Assembly (NCBI GenBank): GCA_947496705.1
Contig: CANMDW010000002.1
Coordinates: 682,001-746,000 of the forward strand
Source of the DNA: an uncultured Aquimarina sp.
GTDB taxonomy: Bacteria; Bacteroidota; Bacteroidia; Flavobacteriales; Flavobacteriaceae
Direction of reading: 5' to 3'
DNA length: 64,000 nucleotides
Under the pieces are notes generated by a model, which saw only the letters and a program-made list of their open reading frames with translations, had not been told where the DNA came from and made no database searches. Shown here one piece after another: positions 1 to 8,801 of the stretch. Position 1 is the stretch's first letter, and each line of letters opens with the position of its first letter. The position numbers and the translations under genes were made by a program.

Positions 1-1
1 T

Positions 2-3000
2 AATCCAGCCAAATATCAAGCTGCATATCGCTATATCGTAAATTACTTGAATCAAAAACAAGTGGCTAATGTGGCTTATGTATGGCAGTCTGCTACCTGG
101 GGGGCTACTCCTGCCAATGGCATAGACAGTTATTACCCCGGGGATCAGTACGTAGATTATGTAGGACTTTCATTTTTCTTTTTTGATGAAAATTTTAATG
201 GAAATAACCTGGAGTATATTCTAAATTTTGCCCGAACCAGAAACAAACCCATCATGATGGCCGAAGTATCTGCGCAATACTATGAATTTGACCAGGGAAC
301 CTTCCATCCTTTTGATAACCCCGGTGCTCCACAACAATTAGGAGGACAAGGAATCTGGAATCAGTATTTTAGAGATCAGCTTATTCCATTTGTAGATGAT
401 AATAGAGACGTGATAAGAGCAGTTGCCTATATTAACGCCGACTGGCAATCACAACCACAATGGAAGTGGCCCGATGCCAATAATGGCTTTTGGGGAGACA
501 CCAGAATTGAAGCAAATAATACAATCGCTACCAATTGGAATACCTATATCAACAATGGTAATTTTCTGCATGGGGGACCTAATCTATTAAGTGATTTGGG
601 AATTACAGGAGGAAATACTCCAACTTGTAATGATGGGATCCAAAATGGTGATGAAACCGGAGTTGATTGTGGGGGAAGTTGCACTCCTTGTTCTACCGGA
701 GGAGGAGATGTAACTGTAAAGATAGAAGCTGAAACCGGAAATTTAACGGGGCAGGCACAGTATTATAATGATGGCTCTGCAAGTAACGGTCTGGGTGTTG
801 CGTATCTTGATGGCATCGGTAATGGATTTACCCTTTCTAACACACCAAAAGCTGACAAAGTAGAGTTTATCTATGCTTCTCAAAATTCCGGAAAAATCTC
901 AGTATTAATAAATGGTCAAGACAAAGGTGATCTTAATTTTACTTCAAATGGAACCTGGGTTGGATCATATACTACAGCTACGCTTAATGTTGTGGTATCT
1001 GCAGGAGATACTTTCCAGGTGATCAATAATAATGGAGATGTAGCACTCAATGTAGATTATCTCAATTTTATAAGTCAAAATAACGGTGGTAATGAGCCTT
1101 GTACCGGACCCGATATTCCTAGTGCTTTGGTAAGCAAAACCGATGAAAGCGCACAAGGAGCAAATGATGGAAGTATTACATTTAGTTTCTCAGACAACGC
1201 AGATAGAACAAATATAGAATTTAGCATTGACGGAGGTGTAACCTATCCCTATAATGTTGCTGATAATAGCGGATCTACTACAGTCTCCAATTTGTCTCCC
1301 GGGACCTACCAGGTATACACCAGATGGGGAAACAATGAGTGCCCTCAAAATCTTGGAGAAGTAACAATAAATGCTGGTAATGGTACAGGATGCACAGAGT
1401 GCATCAACTTTGATCAAACAGGCACTTCTTCCTTTTCAAACCAGGATAATGCAGCTAATATTACCATCCAGGATGGTGGTACAACAGCTATGTTAACAGA
1501 TAATACATGGAGAAGAACCAATACAAAATACACTATTACTGCTCATACGGTATTAGCATTTGAATTTCAAAGCACACAACAAGGTGAGATACATGGTATA
1601 GGTTTTGATAGTGATGAATCATTGACTTCTTCTCAAATCTTTCAGTTATACGGAACACAAAACTGGGGTAATCGTGATTTTGATTACACTCCAACTGGTT
1701 ATACTTCCTTTAGCATTCCGGTAGGAGATTTTTATACGGGTACTGATATGTACCTGGTACTGGTTAATGACTTCGATAATGGATCGGGTAATACAAGTAG
1801 TTTTAGAAATGTTAGAGTTTTTGAAAATGTAGACACCCCAACATGCAATGATGGAATCCAAAATGGAAATGAGACTGGAGTTGATTGTGGGGGAAGTTGT
1901 GAACCTTGTACTGTTGACCCTACATGTAATGATGGTATCCAAAATGGCAATGAAACCGGAGTTGATTGTGGAGGTAGCTGTGAACCATGCAGTACTGGTA
2001 ACCTAAGCGCAAAATTACTTCCGCCAAATGATAAAATCTTACTTACGCTCGGGCAAGATCTTAAAACGATAAAAGATTACAATGATGGTGGTGTGCAAGG
2101 CAAAGGATTCCCTGAAATGGGAGGAACTACTACCTATATCTCATTCTATAGTTTGCTAGACTCACAATTTCCTCAATATGGAGCTTTGGGAGAAACAGCA
2201 AACGGAGGAATCGCCACCAACGGAAATGGTTCTACCATCGATGTAGATTGGGGTGCCGGACCTTTAAATGCACGAAGTTCTATTCTGGCGTATCCCAATT
2301 CGAGTTTATCTATCGGTTTAAGCATGACCGAAGGAGAATCGACAGCTAATGGTACCAATTATTGGTGTCAGGGATGTTTGGCACAGGTAGGACAAGGACA
2401 ATGGGATAACCACATCAAAAGATTGGCTTCGTTCTGTAAGCGATATAGTGACAGGGCGATATACCTTAGAATTGCTTATGAATTTGATGGTAATTGGAAT
2501 GTTGGGTACGAAAACAGAACAAATTATATCAATGCCTTCAGGCGGGTGGTCGATGTGATGCGAGCCGAAGGGGTGACCAATGTAGCCTATGTATGGCAGT
2601 CTTCTACATCTCCGGTAGATGATGTGTTGGATATACAATTTGGTGAAGGCAACTTTGGGGATATAGAAAGCTGGTATCCGGGAGATAATTATGTAGATTG
2701 GATGGGGATTTCATGGTTCTTAACGGCCGATGAAAGAACTTCAGTTTTACCCGGAATTCCTTCACAGAGAGAAAAAGCCAATGAAGTAGTTGCTTTTGCC
2801 CGAAACAAAAACAAACCTGTGTATATAGCTGAATCTACACCTCAAGGGTATGATTTGGTAAATCTGAGTGATTGCAATATTTCTAATGTTTGGGATGGTA
2901 CTGCAGCGCAAGGTTGTCTAAATAAATCTGCCAGTGGGCTCTGGAATGAGTGGTTTGCTCCTTTCTTCGAGTATATTTATGATAATAGTGATGTAATACG

Positions 3001-3457
3001 ACAGGTACATTACATTAATGCCAATTGGGAAGATGACACCGCTTTATTTGGACAAGGAAACCGAGCTAACGGATATTGGGGTCGTGCAGGAGTACATGTA
3101 AACGCTACCCTTGCCAATAACTGGAAATCGGAAATAGATAAACCTGTATGGCTACATGGTAGCAGCTCTCTAAACAGTCAACTATTGCAGTCTCAATTAC
3201 AATTAGGCAAAAAACATAAGGTAAGTGATGTATCAATATATCCAAATCCATCTGAAGGTGTATTCGCAGTAAGAAGTAGCAACCTCGCAAAAATATGGAT
3301 CAGCGACTTGAACGGAAGAGTTATAAAAACCATAATGACAAAACCATCAGATCGGGAAATAAGCATCGATTTGAACCATGTAGAAAAAGGAATGTATCTA
3401 CTAACAATGCTTCATACTAACAAGACTAAAACTACAAAACCACTAATCATTAACTAA
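2..3457 (+). CDS. Two-domain GH26 glycanase with T9SS sorting domain, 5' truncated
   Basis: The reading frame is open through the left edge, so the start, signal peptide and acid/base part of the first GH26 domain lie outside the window. Visible order: end of GH26 domain 1 (to about 600; likely nucleophile Glu at 263-265 in MMAEVS), a Cys-rich module (626-691), a CBM6/35-like beta-sandwich (about 715-1080, starting KIEAETG), an Ig/SprB-like segment (about 1105-1385), another beta-sandwich (about 1390-1835), two more Cys-rich modules (1844-1909, 1925-1990), a complete GH26 domain 2 (about 2010-3170; acid/base Glu 2480-2482 in RIAYEFDG, nucleophile Glu 2831-2833 in YIAES) and a C-terminal T9SS sorting domain (about 3225-3455, SIYPNPSEG). 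Both GH26 domains resemble the lipoprotein gene at 12601. The YEFDG motif differs from the HE acid/base context of GH26 mannanases. With the xylose genes nearby, beta-1,3-xylanase is the preferred but unproven activity. Confidence 0.88.
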   Translation, partial: NPAKYQAAYRYIVNYLNQKQVANVAYVWQSATWGATPANGIDSYYPGDQYVDYVGLSFFFFDENFNGNNLEYILNFARTRNKPIMMAEVSAQYYEFDQGTFHPFDNPGAPQQLGGQGIWNQYFRDQLIPFVDDNRDVIRAVAYINADWQSQPQWKWPDANNGFWGDTRIEANNTIATNWNTYINNGNFLHGGPNLLSDLGITGGNTPTCNDGIQNGDETGVDCGGSCTPCSTGGGDVTVKIEAETGNLTGQAQYYNDGSASNGLGVAYLDGIGNGFTLSNTPKADKVEFIYASQNSGKISVLINGQDKGDLNFTSNGTWVGSYTTATLNVVVSAGDTFQVINNNGDVALNVDYLNFISQNNGGNEPCTGPDIPSALVSKTDESAQGANDGSITFSFSDNADRTNIEFSIDGGVTYPYNVADNSGSTTVSNLSPGTYQVYTRWGNNECPQNLGEVTINAGNGTGCTECINFDQTGTSSFSNQDNAANITIQDGGTTAMLTDNTWRRTNTKYTITAHTVLAFEFQSTQQGEIHGIGFDSDESLTSSQIFQLYGTQNWGNRDFDYTPTGYTSFSIPVGDFYTGTDMYLVLVNDFDNGSGNTSSFRNVRVFENVDTPTCNDGIQNGNETGVDCGGSCEPCTVDPTCNDGIQNGNETGVDCGGSCEPCSTGNLSAKLLPPNDKILLTLGQDLKTIKDYNDGGVQGKGFPEMGGTTTYISFYSLLDSQFPQYGALGETANGGIATNGNGSTIDVDWGAGPLNARSSILAYPNSSLSIGLSMTEGESTANGTNYWCQGCLAQVGQGQWDNHIKRLASFCKRYSDRAIYLRIAYEFDGNWNVGYENRTNYINAFRRVVDVMRAEGVTNVAYVWQSSTSPVDDVLDIQFGEGNFGDIESWYPGDNYVDWMGISWFLTADERTSVLPGIPSQREKANEVVAFARNKNKPVYIAESTPQGYDLVNLSDCNISNVWDGTAAQGCLNKSASGLWNEWFAPFFEYIYDNSDVIRQVHYINANWEDDTALFGQGNRANGYWGRAGVHVNATLANNWKSEIDKPVWLHGSSSLNSQLLQSQLQLGKKHKVSDVSIYPNPSEGVFAVRSSNLAKIWISDLNGRVIKTIMTKPSDREISIDLNHVEKGMYLLTMLHTNKTKTTKPLIIN

Positions 3458-3517
3458 TACATAACAAAACTCTTCACAAACTCAACAAACACTCAAGCTG
3501 AATAGTTTTTTATGATA

Positions 3518-3555
3518 AGAGACCGTCTTAAAAGTATGTAGGCGGTCTTTTATTT
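3518..3555 (+). terminator. Rho-independent terminator after the GH26 gene
   Basis: The arms AGACCGTC (3520-3527) and GGCGGTCT (3541-3548) form an 8-bp stem with one G-U pair. The loop is 13 bases and a T-rich run follows. It lies about 60 bases after the GH26 stop codon. Confidence 0.75.
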
Positions 3556-3579
3556 TGAATACTGTTTGATCTAAACAAT

Positions 3580-3951
3580 TTATTTTAAGTGATGTTTTAT
3601 TTCTTTTTTTCCTATGGAAAAACATAGATGTAGCAACAAAATATATGCCGTTCTTGCAGGCAAGCCTGTAGTAACTGCATTTTTTAATGCCACGGAAGGT
3701 CTTTTTGCTGCCACGGATGAAGTTCTAGCTGCCCTAAATGAGCATAAACCTGCTTTACTTGACACTAAAGCTGTCCTAAATGAGAGTAAAGATGCTTTAC
3801 TTGACATTAAAACTGTCTTATTTGACGATTTAGCTGTCCTAAATAAGAACAAAGCTGTCTTATTTGATGATCTAACTGCCCTAAATGAGCACAAAGCTGC
3901 CTTAATTGAAGCTTTTACTGTGTTTAGCACCATTTCCCGGTTGACAACCAT
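3580..3951 (-). CDS. Heptad-repeat hypothetical protein (coding strand uncertain)
   Basis: A 123-residue frame whose middle is made of seven-residue units such as SSNKTAL, SFRTALV and SSKAGLC. The units are encoded by a 21-bp tandem repeat. The opposite strand is also open over 3614-4012 (132 residues, units such as NEHKPAL and DTKAVLN), because a 21-bp period keeps both strands stop-free. I prefer the minus strand because its third codon positions are A/T-rich like the surrounding genes. Neither frame has a clear ribosome-binding site, and the frame could be a non-coding minisatellite. No family or function is recognised. Confidence 0.35.
   Translation of the reverse strand: MVVNREMVLNTVKASIKAALCSFRAVRSSNKTALFLFRTAKSSNKTVLMSSKASLLSFRTALVSSKAGLCSFRAARTSSVAAKRPSVALKNAVTTGLPARTAYILLLHLCFSIGKKEIKHHLK
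3677..3916. repeat. 21-bp tandem repeat (minisatellite)
   Basis: Nine contiguous 21-bp units run from 3728 to 3916 with the plus-strand theme GCTGTCCTAAATGAGNNNAA alternating with GCTTTACTTGACANTAAA-like units. About three more diverged units extend left to about 3677. Units differ at several positions, so the array is old or has been under coding selection. Confidence 0.85.
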
Positions 3952-4119
3952 AGTATTTCTGAGGTATTCTCTTCTACATATCTGGTCTGGGACACTATAC
4001 TTTTTAACATGACAGCAAAGAAGAGGTACATGATTGTAGCAACATCGGTACTGATTGCTATCGGGGACAGCGAGGGTAGCGATTACATGGTAGTAGTGAT
4101 TATAGACAAAGGCAGTACC

Positions 4120-4620
4120 AGCAGCCTTTCCGTCCCTGATCCTGATGTTAATCGGGATCAGTACCGCCCTGGCCGTCAGCTACGGTGTGTACACATCTTT
4201 TAATATAAAGAGTTAAGCCTAGCCTATGACATCCCTGCGGCAGGCAGGCTCACCCTCTCCACCACAGCTCGCCCACAACGATGTTGTGTCGCCTTCAAAG
4301 GGAGAGGGGCCAATTCTAACAATAATTTTATTTTTAAAGTTAGTATTGAAAGCCTCCCTTTGAAGACGACATAGCGATAGCTATGGGCGAGCTGATGTAT
4401 GGCAAAAAGGGATGTTTCACTAGGGTTCTGTGTTAAATTAGTTGATACAAAATAGTTTATTATGAGTATCAATCGCTTTTAAGCGCCATATTTGTGGGTA
4501 AGCGGTAGCTGATGGCCAGACAGGGATTAAGGTGAAGGTAATTACTATGAAGACCCTCATCCTACAACGCTCCAGCCCGCCCATTGCTATCGAAATGTCG
4601 TTCCCAGAGAGAGAAGGGAC
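4120..4620. repeat. Degenerate GC-rich inverted intergenic repeats
   Basis: The stretch between the 21-bp array and the heme lipoprotein gene shows no convincing gene. It holds an inverted pair, 4266-4304 against 4354-4393, sharing AGCTCGCCCA at one end and CTTCAAAGGGAG at the other. A third diverged copy lies at about 4553-4620 (CCCTCATCC ... AGAGAAGGGACC). There is also a CCTGCGGCAGGCAGGC stretch near 4233 and a CTGATCC/GGGATCAG hairpin near 4138-4161. Such CCCTCTCC...GGAGAGGGG palindromic repeats are common between genes in Bacteroidota. Confidence 0.7.
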
Positions 4621-4670
4621 CAATTTAGATTATAAATCACTGACTTATTGATTTTTAGATCGAACTCGGG

Positions 4671-6092
4671 TTATAAAGAAGTATAGCTAACACCTATTTT
4701 CTTCTTTAAATAGGGCGCTAGTTTTTCATACACGGGAATAAATACCTTTGCTTTTATATTTTCTACATCCTGAGGGTAATATACCTTATTCACTTCATAA
4801 CGAGCACTGCCAAGCAGCTGATGCATATGCAACATCTTAAAATCAACTACTTCTTTAATATTTTTGCCTAAATCTTCACAACCAAAAATCCCAGGGGCAT
4901 TAGGCACAGAAATTAATAACTCATTCAAATCATCATCGTCCAGGGCCAAATCATGCAATACCATAAGAAAAACTTGTTCGTATAGATCTCCGGCCCCTAG
5001 GCTCCAATCTGTTTTGGGTTCTTCTTCTTTGGCCAAAGTACTTAAGGAAAAAGATTCTTTAGGATCAATTCCCAGAACTTTAAATAAACCATTCAAATCA
5101 CCTTCTACTCCTCCATGAGTTTTAATGAGGTTACTGATATTTTGTTTTTCAAGATCGCTTAGAATACCATTTACCATATATTCATACCCCAATAGCAACA
5201 AAGCCTCTCTCATTGCTTTATATTTTTTTGGGTGTTCTTTCTTCATTCTTATAAAAACACCCCTGGCGGTTGCAGTACCCATCGCCATATTAGAAATTAA
5301 CAACTCTGCGCCAAAAGCATTATCTGCAATACGACGAATTCCTCCTGAACTTAATTTCTGATCAGACCACTTTAAAAAATCAAATCGATCAGAAAATGTT
5401 TGTCCTTCAATAATTTCTCTCATTCTTAAGACATGTTTATAGGATAATGCTTCGCCATTGGGTCCGGCAGCTTCATTATCACCAAAAACTCCCGGCCAGT
5501 TCATATTGGTTCCCCAGACGGGCCTTGGCCTTTCTCCATGACATCTAATACAAGATTCCGGACTTCTGTGAAGCTTGGGTTTTTCTTCTGTAAAATCAAA
5601 CTGAGAGAACTCCCAGATGCCATTGTCTTCATTTAGTTCTGCACAATCTAATAAATCGTATTTGGGATCATCAGGTTTGGTGCTGATATTCATTAAAAAT
5701 GTACCGTCGGGACCAAATAAAACTATTCTCGGGAATCGTAAATTAGACTGCCCTTCTCCTTTGGTATGCTCTACCAGAGAAAAATTATTTCTATAATGAA
5801 CAGGAAGTTTATTGAGTAGCTCTACAATGGTTTTGATATTATTTTTTTGAATAAAACTCATAATACCATTAATAGTCATTTCGGGATCTCCTTTTTTTGC
5901 AGGAGGATTCAAACTACTTAATTCAACTATAACATCATGTACAGCATTAGGACAAAGAAGTTTTCCATGAACTTCTCCTCCACTGCTTATATACGGTACT
6001 TTGGACAGCTTTTTTACGTTTGCGTCAGAGTTACAACCGGTCACAAATATGAAAACAAATACTAAACAAAGACAATTTGATACTAACCTCAT
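4671..6092 (-). CDS. Lipoprotein with one c-type heme motif
   Basis: A 473-residue protein with a lipoprotein signal (lipobox ending FVTGC, Cys20) and a single CIRCH heme-attachment motif at residues 181-185. It is probably an envelope lipoprotein carrying one covalent heme. The rest is unlike standard small cytochrome c domains: long N- and C-terminal regions without a recognised fold flank the heme motif. Axial Met or His cannot be assigned from sequence alone. It is divergent from the EF-hand lipoprotein at 6322 and has no obvious operon partner. A redox or sensory role is possible, but no substrate can be named. Confidence 0.8.
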   Translation of the reverse strand: MRLVSNCLCLVFVFIFVTGCNSDANVKKLSKVPYISSGGEVHGKLLCPNAVHDVIVELSSLNPPAKKGDPEMTINGIMSFIQKNNIKTIVELLNKLPVHYRNNFSLVEHTKGEGQSNLRFPRIVLFGPDGTFLMNISTKPDDPKYDLLDCAELNEDNGIWEFSQFDFTEEKPKLHRSPESCIRCHGERPRPVWGTNMNWPGVFGDNEAAGPNGEALSYKHVLRMREIIEGQTFSDRFDFLKWSDQKLSSGGIRRIADNAFGAELLISNMAMGTATARGVFIRMKKEHPKKYKAMREALLLLGYEYMVNGILSDLEKQNISNLIKTHGGVEGDLNGLFKVLGIDPKESFSLSTLAKEEEPKTDWSLGAGDLYEQVFLMVLHDLALDDDDLNELLISVPNAPGIFGCEDLGKNIKEVVDFKMLHMHQLLGSARYEVNKVYYPQDVENIKAKVFIPVYEKLAPYLKKKIGVSYTSL

Positions 6093-6321
6093 TAATCCTA
6101 TTTTTTTAGCAAAAAAACAGAATTTTATCTAAAAAAATAGCCTTGTATTTGCATTTAGCACAAAATGCGTGGTAAAAGTGTATGAGTTAGGAGGTATAAA
6201 AGTATTATTGACTATTCATAAAAGAGGTTTTTTATCGAAATTAGCTAAAACGATTAAGATCATAAATTTTTAATAAAAGTATTAGCAATAAACTTTAAAT
6301 AAACAACTAAAATTAATAAAA

Positions 6322-7359
6322 ATGAAACGTGTATTTAATTTTACCATTTTCTCTGTACTATTTTTAACGCTAATAGTAGTTTCTTGTGAAAATGAGGAAG
6401 AAGCCCTTGGGACTTCTGTATCAAAGATTATTACCCCAGATGGGAAATCAAGTTGTCCCGACTCACATCCATTTGAAGCGTGTGGACAATGTTGGACCGA
6501 TGCCAATCAGGCACAATCTGCAGGTTGTAATGAAGATGGCAATGGTGGTGGAGGTGATAATGGCGGCGGAGGTCAAAACAATGACTGTCCTCCTTCACAC
6601 CCTTACGCTGCTTGTGATCAATGCTGGGCAGATGCAAATCAAGCCCAATCTGGTGGTTGTAATGAAGACGGAAACGGCGGCGGCGATGGTAATGGAGGTG
6701 GCGACGGAAACGGCGGTGGTAATAACGGAGGCGGAACACCTTGTGGAGATTACAACTACAATCCAAACAATACAACCTGTGTGATTATTGTTGCCAACGG
6801 AAGTGGATGTATGAACAGTGACGGCTTATTTGTAAGTTCCAAAGGAGTTGTTAGCAACCCTTGTAATACAAAAGAAGCTGTTTTAGATATTGAAAGAAAT
6901 TTAGGAATTGATATTGAAAATCAATTTATTGAACAGAGTGGTTATCAAGGAAATGTTCCTTCTATCAACCCTACAATGACAAAAAGTGACTTTATCATAT
7001 ATATGAAGGCTTTATTTATAAATATCAATATTAATGGTAAAACAGGTGATCAATTTGCTACTGAATTTGCAGATTTACTGGACACTAATAATGATGGTAT
7101 TTTAACAAGAAATGAAGCGAGCATGGCTAAAGGTGCTGATCCTCGTCAAGTATTAAACCTTGAACCTATCTTTGGTATCGATGGTGGACTTGCAACAGAC
7201 GATGTATTGGCATACGTTGGACTATATCTAGGTGATGGTGCATTAGATAAATATGCAGGAGACTTACCTCAGACAGTTCAAGATAATATGGCAAACTTTA
7301 CCAGAACATGGCAACCTGGTGTAAATGCAGCATCTAAAAGATATGACTCGAATAAATAA
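6322..7359 (+). CDS. Lipoprotein with Cys/Trp repeats, Gly-rich linkers and an EF-hand
   Basis: A 345-residue lipoprotein (lipobox Cys22, then ENEEE, which resembles a surface-export signal). Two nearly identical units of about 30 residues (45-74 and 89-118) share SHP, the CxQCW core, DANQAQS and GCNEDGN. Gly/Asn/Asp-rich linkers (72-88, 115-139) join them. The C-terminal half is globular and holds an EF-hand loop, residues 254-265 (DTNNDGILTRNE), with Asp254, Asn256, Asp258 and Glu265 placed to bind calcium. The start codon follows A-rich sequence typical of the phylum. It is monocistronic with a strong terminator. It is probably surface exposed, with unknown function. Confidence 0.85.
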   Translation: MKRVFNFTIFSVLFLTLIVVSCENEEEALGTSVSKIITPDGKSSCPDSHPFEACGQCWTDANQAQSAGCNEDGNGGGGDNGGGGQNNDCPPSHPYAACDQCWADANQAQSGGCNEDGNGGGDGNGGGDGNGGGNNGGGTPCGDYNYNPNNTTCVIIVANGSGCMNSDGLFVSSKGVVSNPCNTKEAVLDIERNLGIDIENQFIEQSGYQGNVPSINPTMTKSDFIIYMKALFINININGKTGDQFATEFADLLDTNNDGILTRNEASMAKGADPRQVLNLEPIFGIDGGLATDDVLAYVGLYLGDGALDKYAGDLPQTVQDNMANFTRTWQPGVNAASKRYDSNK

Positions 7360-7416
7360 ATCCCCCGATAATAATTATTCACAACACATTGTTGTGTATT
7401 GCCCTAAATAGATAAG

Positions 7417-7460
7417 TAAGGGTTTGGTTATAAAACTACCAAACCCTTATTTCTTTATAG
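7417..7460 (+). terminator. Terminator after the EF-hand lipoprotein gene
   Basis: A perfect 12-bp stem, TAAGGGTTTGGT (7417-7428) with ACCAAACCCTTA (7438-7449), a 9-base loop and then TTTCTTTAT. A small CACAAC/GTTGTG palindrome lies just upstream at about 7380-7397. Confidence 0.85.
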
Positions 7461-7515
7461 TTTTATTGCTATTTATCAAATGTTCTTATAAATTGACAGC
7501 ACATATATTTATCCA

Positions 7516-8550
7516 ATGGCGAAGAAGAAAAGAATAACATTAAAGGATATAGCTAACGAATTTAATGTTTCGATTGCTACGGTTTCTAAGGCGCTTAACG
7601 ATAGTTATGAGATAAGCACAAAAACTAAAGCTAAAATCCAGGAGTATGCAAAAGAACACCACTATAAACCCAATAGTATTGCTTTAAATTTACAAAACAA
7701 GAAAACTAAAACTATAGGGGTTATCATACCAAATATTTTGAACCATTTTTTTACCAAAGTATTTGTTGGTATCGAAAAAACAGCAACAGAAAAAGGATAT
7801 AATCTCATTACCTGTATTTCTAATGAATCCTATGAAAAAGAAGTAAGTGCAATGGAACTTCTTAAAAACTCTGCTTTAGATGGTTTCATATTATCTATAG
7901 CCGAAGAAACACAGGTAAAGCAAAATTTCAGTCATTTCCAAAATACGATCAATCAAGGTATTCCTATCGTTATGTTTGACCGCGTTACCAATGAAATTGA
8001 GTGCGACAAGGTTATCGTAAACGACAAAGAGGGGGCGTACAATGCGACCAATCATTTTATTGAAACCGGCTGTAAAAATATAGCTATTGTGTCTACGATC
8101 CATAATTTAAGCGTAGGGAAATTACGGTTGGAAGGATACAAAAAAGCACTTCAGGAAGCGAATATTCCTATCGATGAAGCATTAATTCTAAAAGTGGATG
8201 AATTTAATGACATCGACACTTTACTAAAAATTCTACTAGGTTCTAAAAAAGTCGATGCGATGCTATGTCTTGAAGAAGATTCTGCGGTTAGCACCTTAAG
8301 AATGGTTCGCTCAAAAGGATATAAAATACCTGAAGACATTTCAATAATTGGTTTTACAAATGGTGTTTTACCCAGGCATGTTACTCCAGCAATTACAACA
8401 ATCAGTCAGCATGGAATTTATTTGGGCGAAACAGCGACTAAAATGCTTATTGAGAAATTAGAGAATGAAAATTCAGAAACTTCTCACACTACAAAAGTGA
8501 TTAAAACCAATCTTATTGAGCGTGAATCTACAAAACCTCTCCCTTACTAA
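7516..8550 (+). CDS. LacI/PurR-family transcriptional regulator
   Basis: 344 residues. An N-terminal helix-turn-helix (residues about 6-27, TLKDIANEFNVSIATVSKAL) and hinge helix lead into a periplasmic-binding-protein-like effector domain (from about residue 60, IGVIIPN). The length and both domains fit a complete LacI-family protein that dimerises and binds a palindromic operator, usually controlled by a sugar or sugar phosphate. It is a single gene between lipoprotein genes and opposite in strand to the pentose operon. That it controls that operon is an inference from position only. I could not identify a matching operator with confidence. Confidence 0.93.
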   Translation: MAKKKRITLKDIANEFNVSIATVSKALNDSYEISTKTKAKIQEYAKEHHYKPNSIALNLQNKKTKTIGVIIPNILNHFFTKVFVGIEKTATEKGYNLITCISNESYEKEVSAMELLKNSALDGFILSIAEETQVKQNFSHFQNTINQGIPIVMFDRVTNEIECDKVIVNDKEGAYNATNHFIETGCKNIAIVSTIHNLSVGKLRLEGYKKALQEANIPIDEALILKVDEFNDIDTLLKILLGSKKVDAMLCLEEDSAVSTLRMVRSKGYKIPEDISIIGFTNGVLPRHVTPAITTISQHGIYLGETATKMLIEKLENENSETSHTTKVIKTNLIERESTKPLPY

Positions 8551-8632
8551 ATATCATTATTAATATAAAAACATATATTCGTTTTAACATGTATAAGTAG
8601 CCCTGCTATGTAGTTCAAAAAAGCCATCATCT

Positions 8633-8654
8633 GGGGTCAAAACCCCTAATTTTT
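8633..8654 (+). terminator. Terminator after the LacI-family gene
   Basis: GGGGT (8633-8637) pairs with ACCCC (8642-8646) across a 4-base loop, followed by TAATTTTT. It lies about 80 bases after the stop codon. Confidence 0.65.
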
Positions 8655-8720
8655 GCCTCAACGAAAAAAGTTTAAACCAGTTCACTTAAAAAACAACATA
8701 TTACACAAAAATATTATTTT

Positions 8721-8766
8721 CAACAAAAAAATCCTGCCGGTCTCATTCGTAACCAACAGGATTTAG
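8721..8766 (-). terminator. Terminator of the collagen-like lipoprotein genes
   Basis: AAATCCTG (8729-8736) pairs with CAGGATTT (8757-8764). On the minus strand the hairpin is followed by a T-rich run (the complement of CAACAAAAAA). It is placed downstream of the gene ending at 8802. Confidence 0.65.
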
Positions 8767-8801
8767 GTATTGGGGTATTAAAATCCCTTTTTTATGTTAT
8801 T

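Noticed and set aside
3728..3916. Possible CRISPR array
   Set aside because: The units are contiguous 21-bp repeats with no spacers and no cas genes nearby.
4009..4472. Small frames in the GC-rich repeat region on both strands
   Set aside because: They consist of degenerate palindromic repeat sequence with no start signals or protein features.
6431..6775. Minus-strand frame of 114 residues rich in His/Arg/Tyr
   Set aside because: It is the mirror of the Gly/Asn/Asp-rich linkers and repeats of the EF-hand lipoprotein; composition is an artefact of the other strand.
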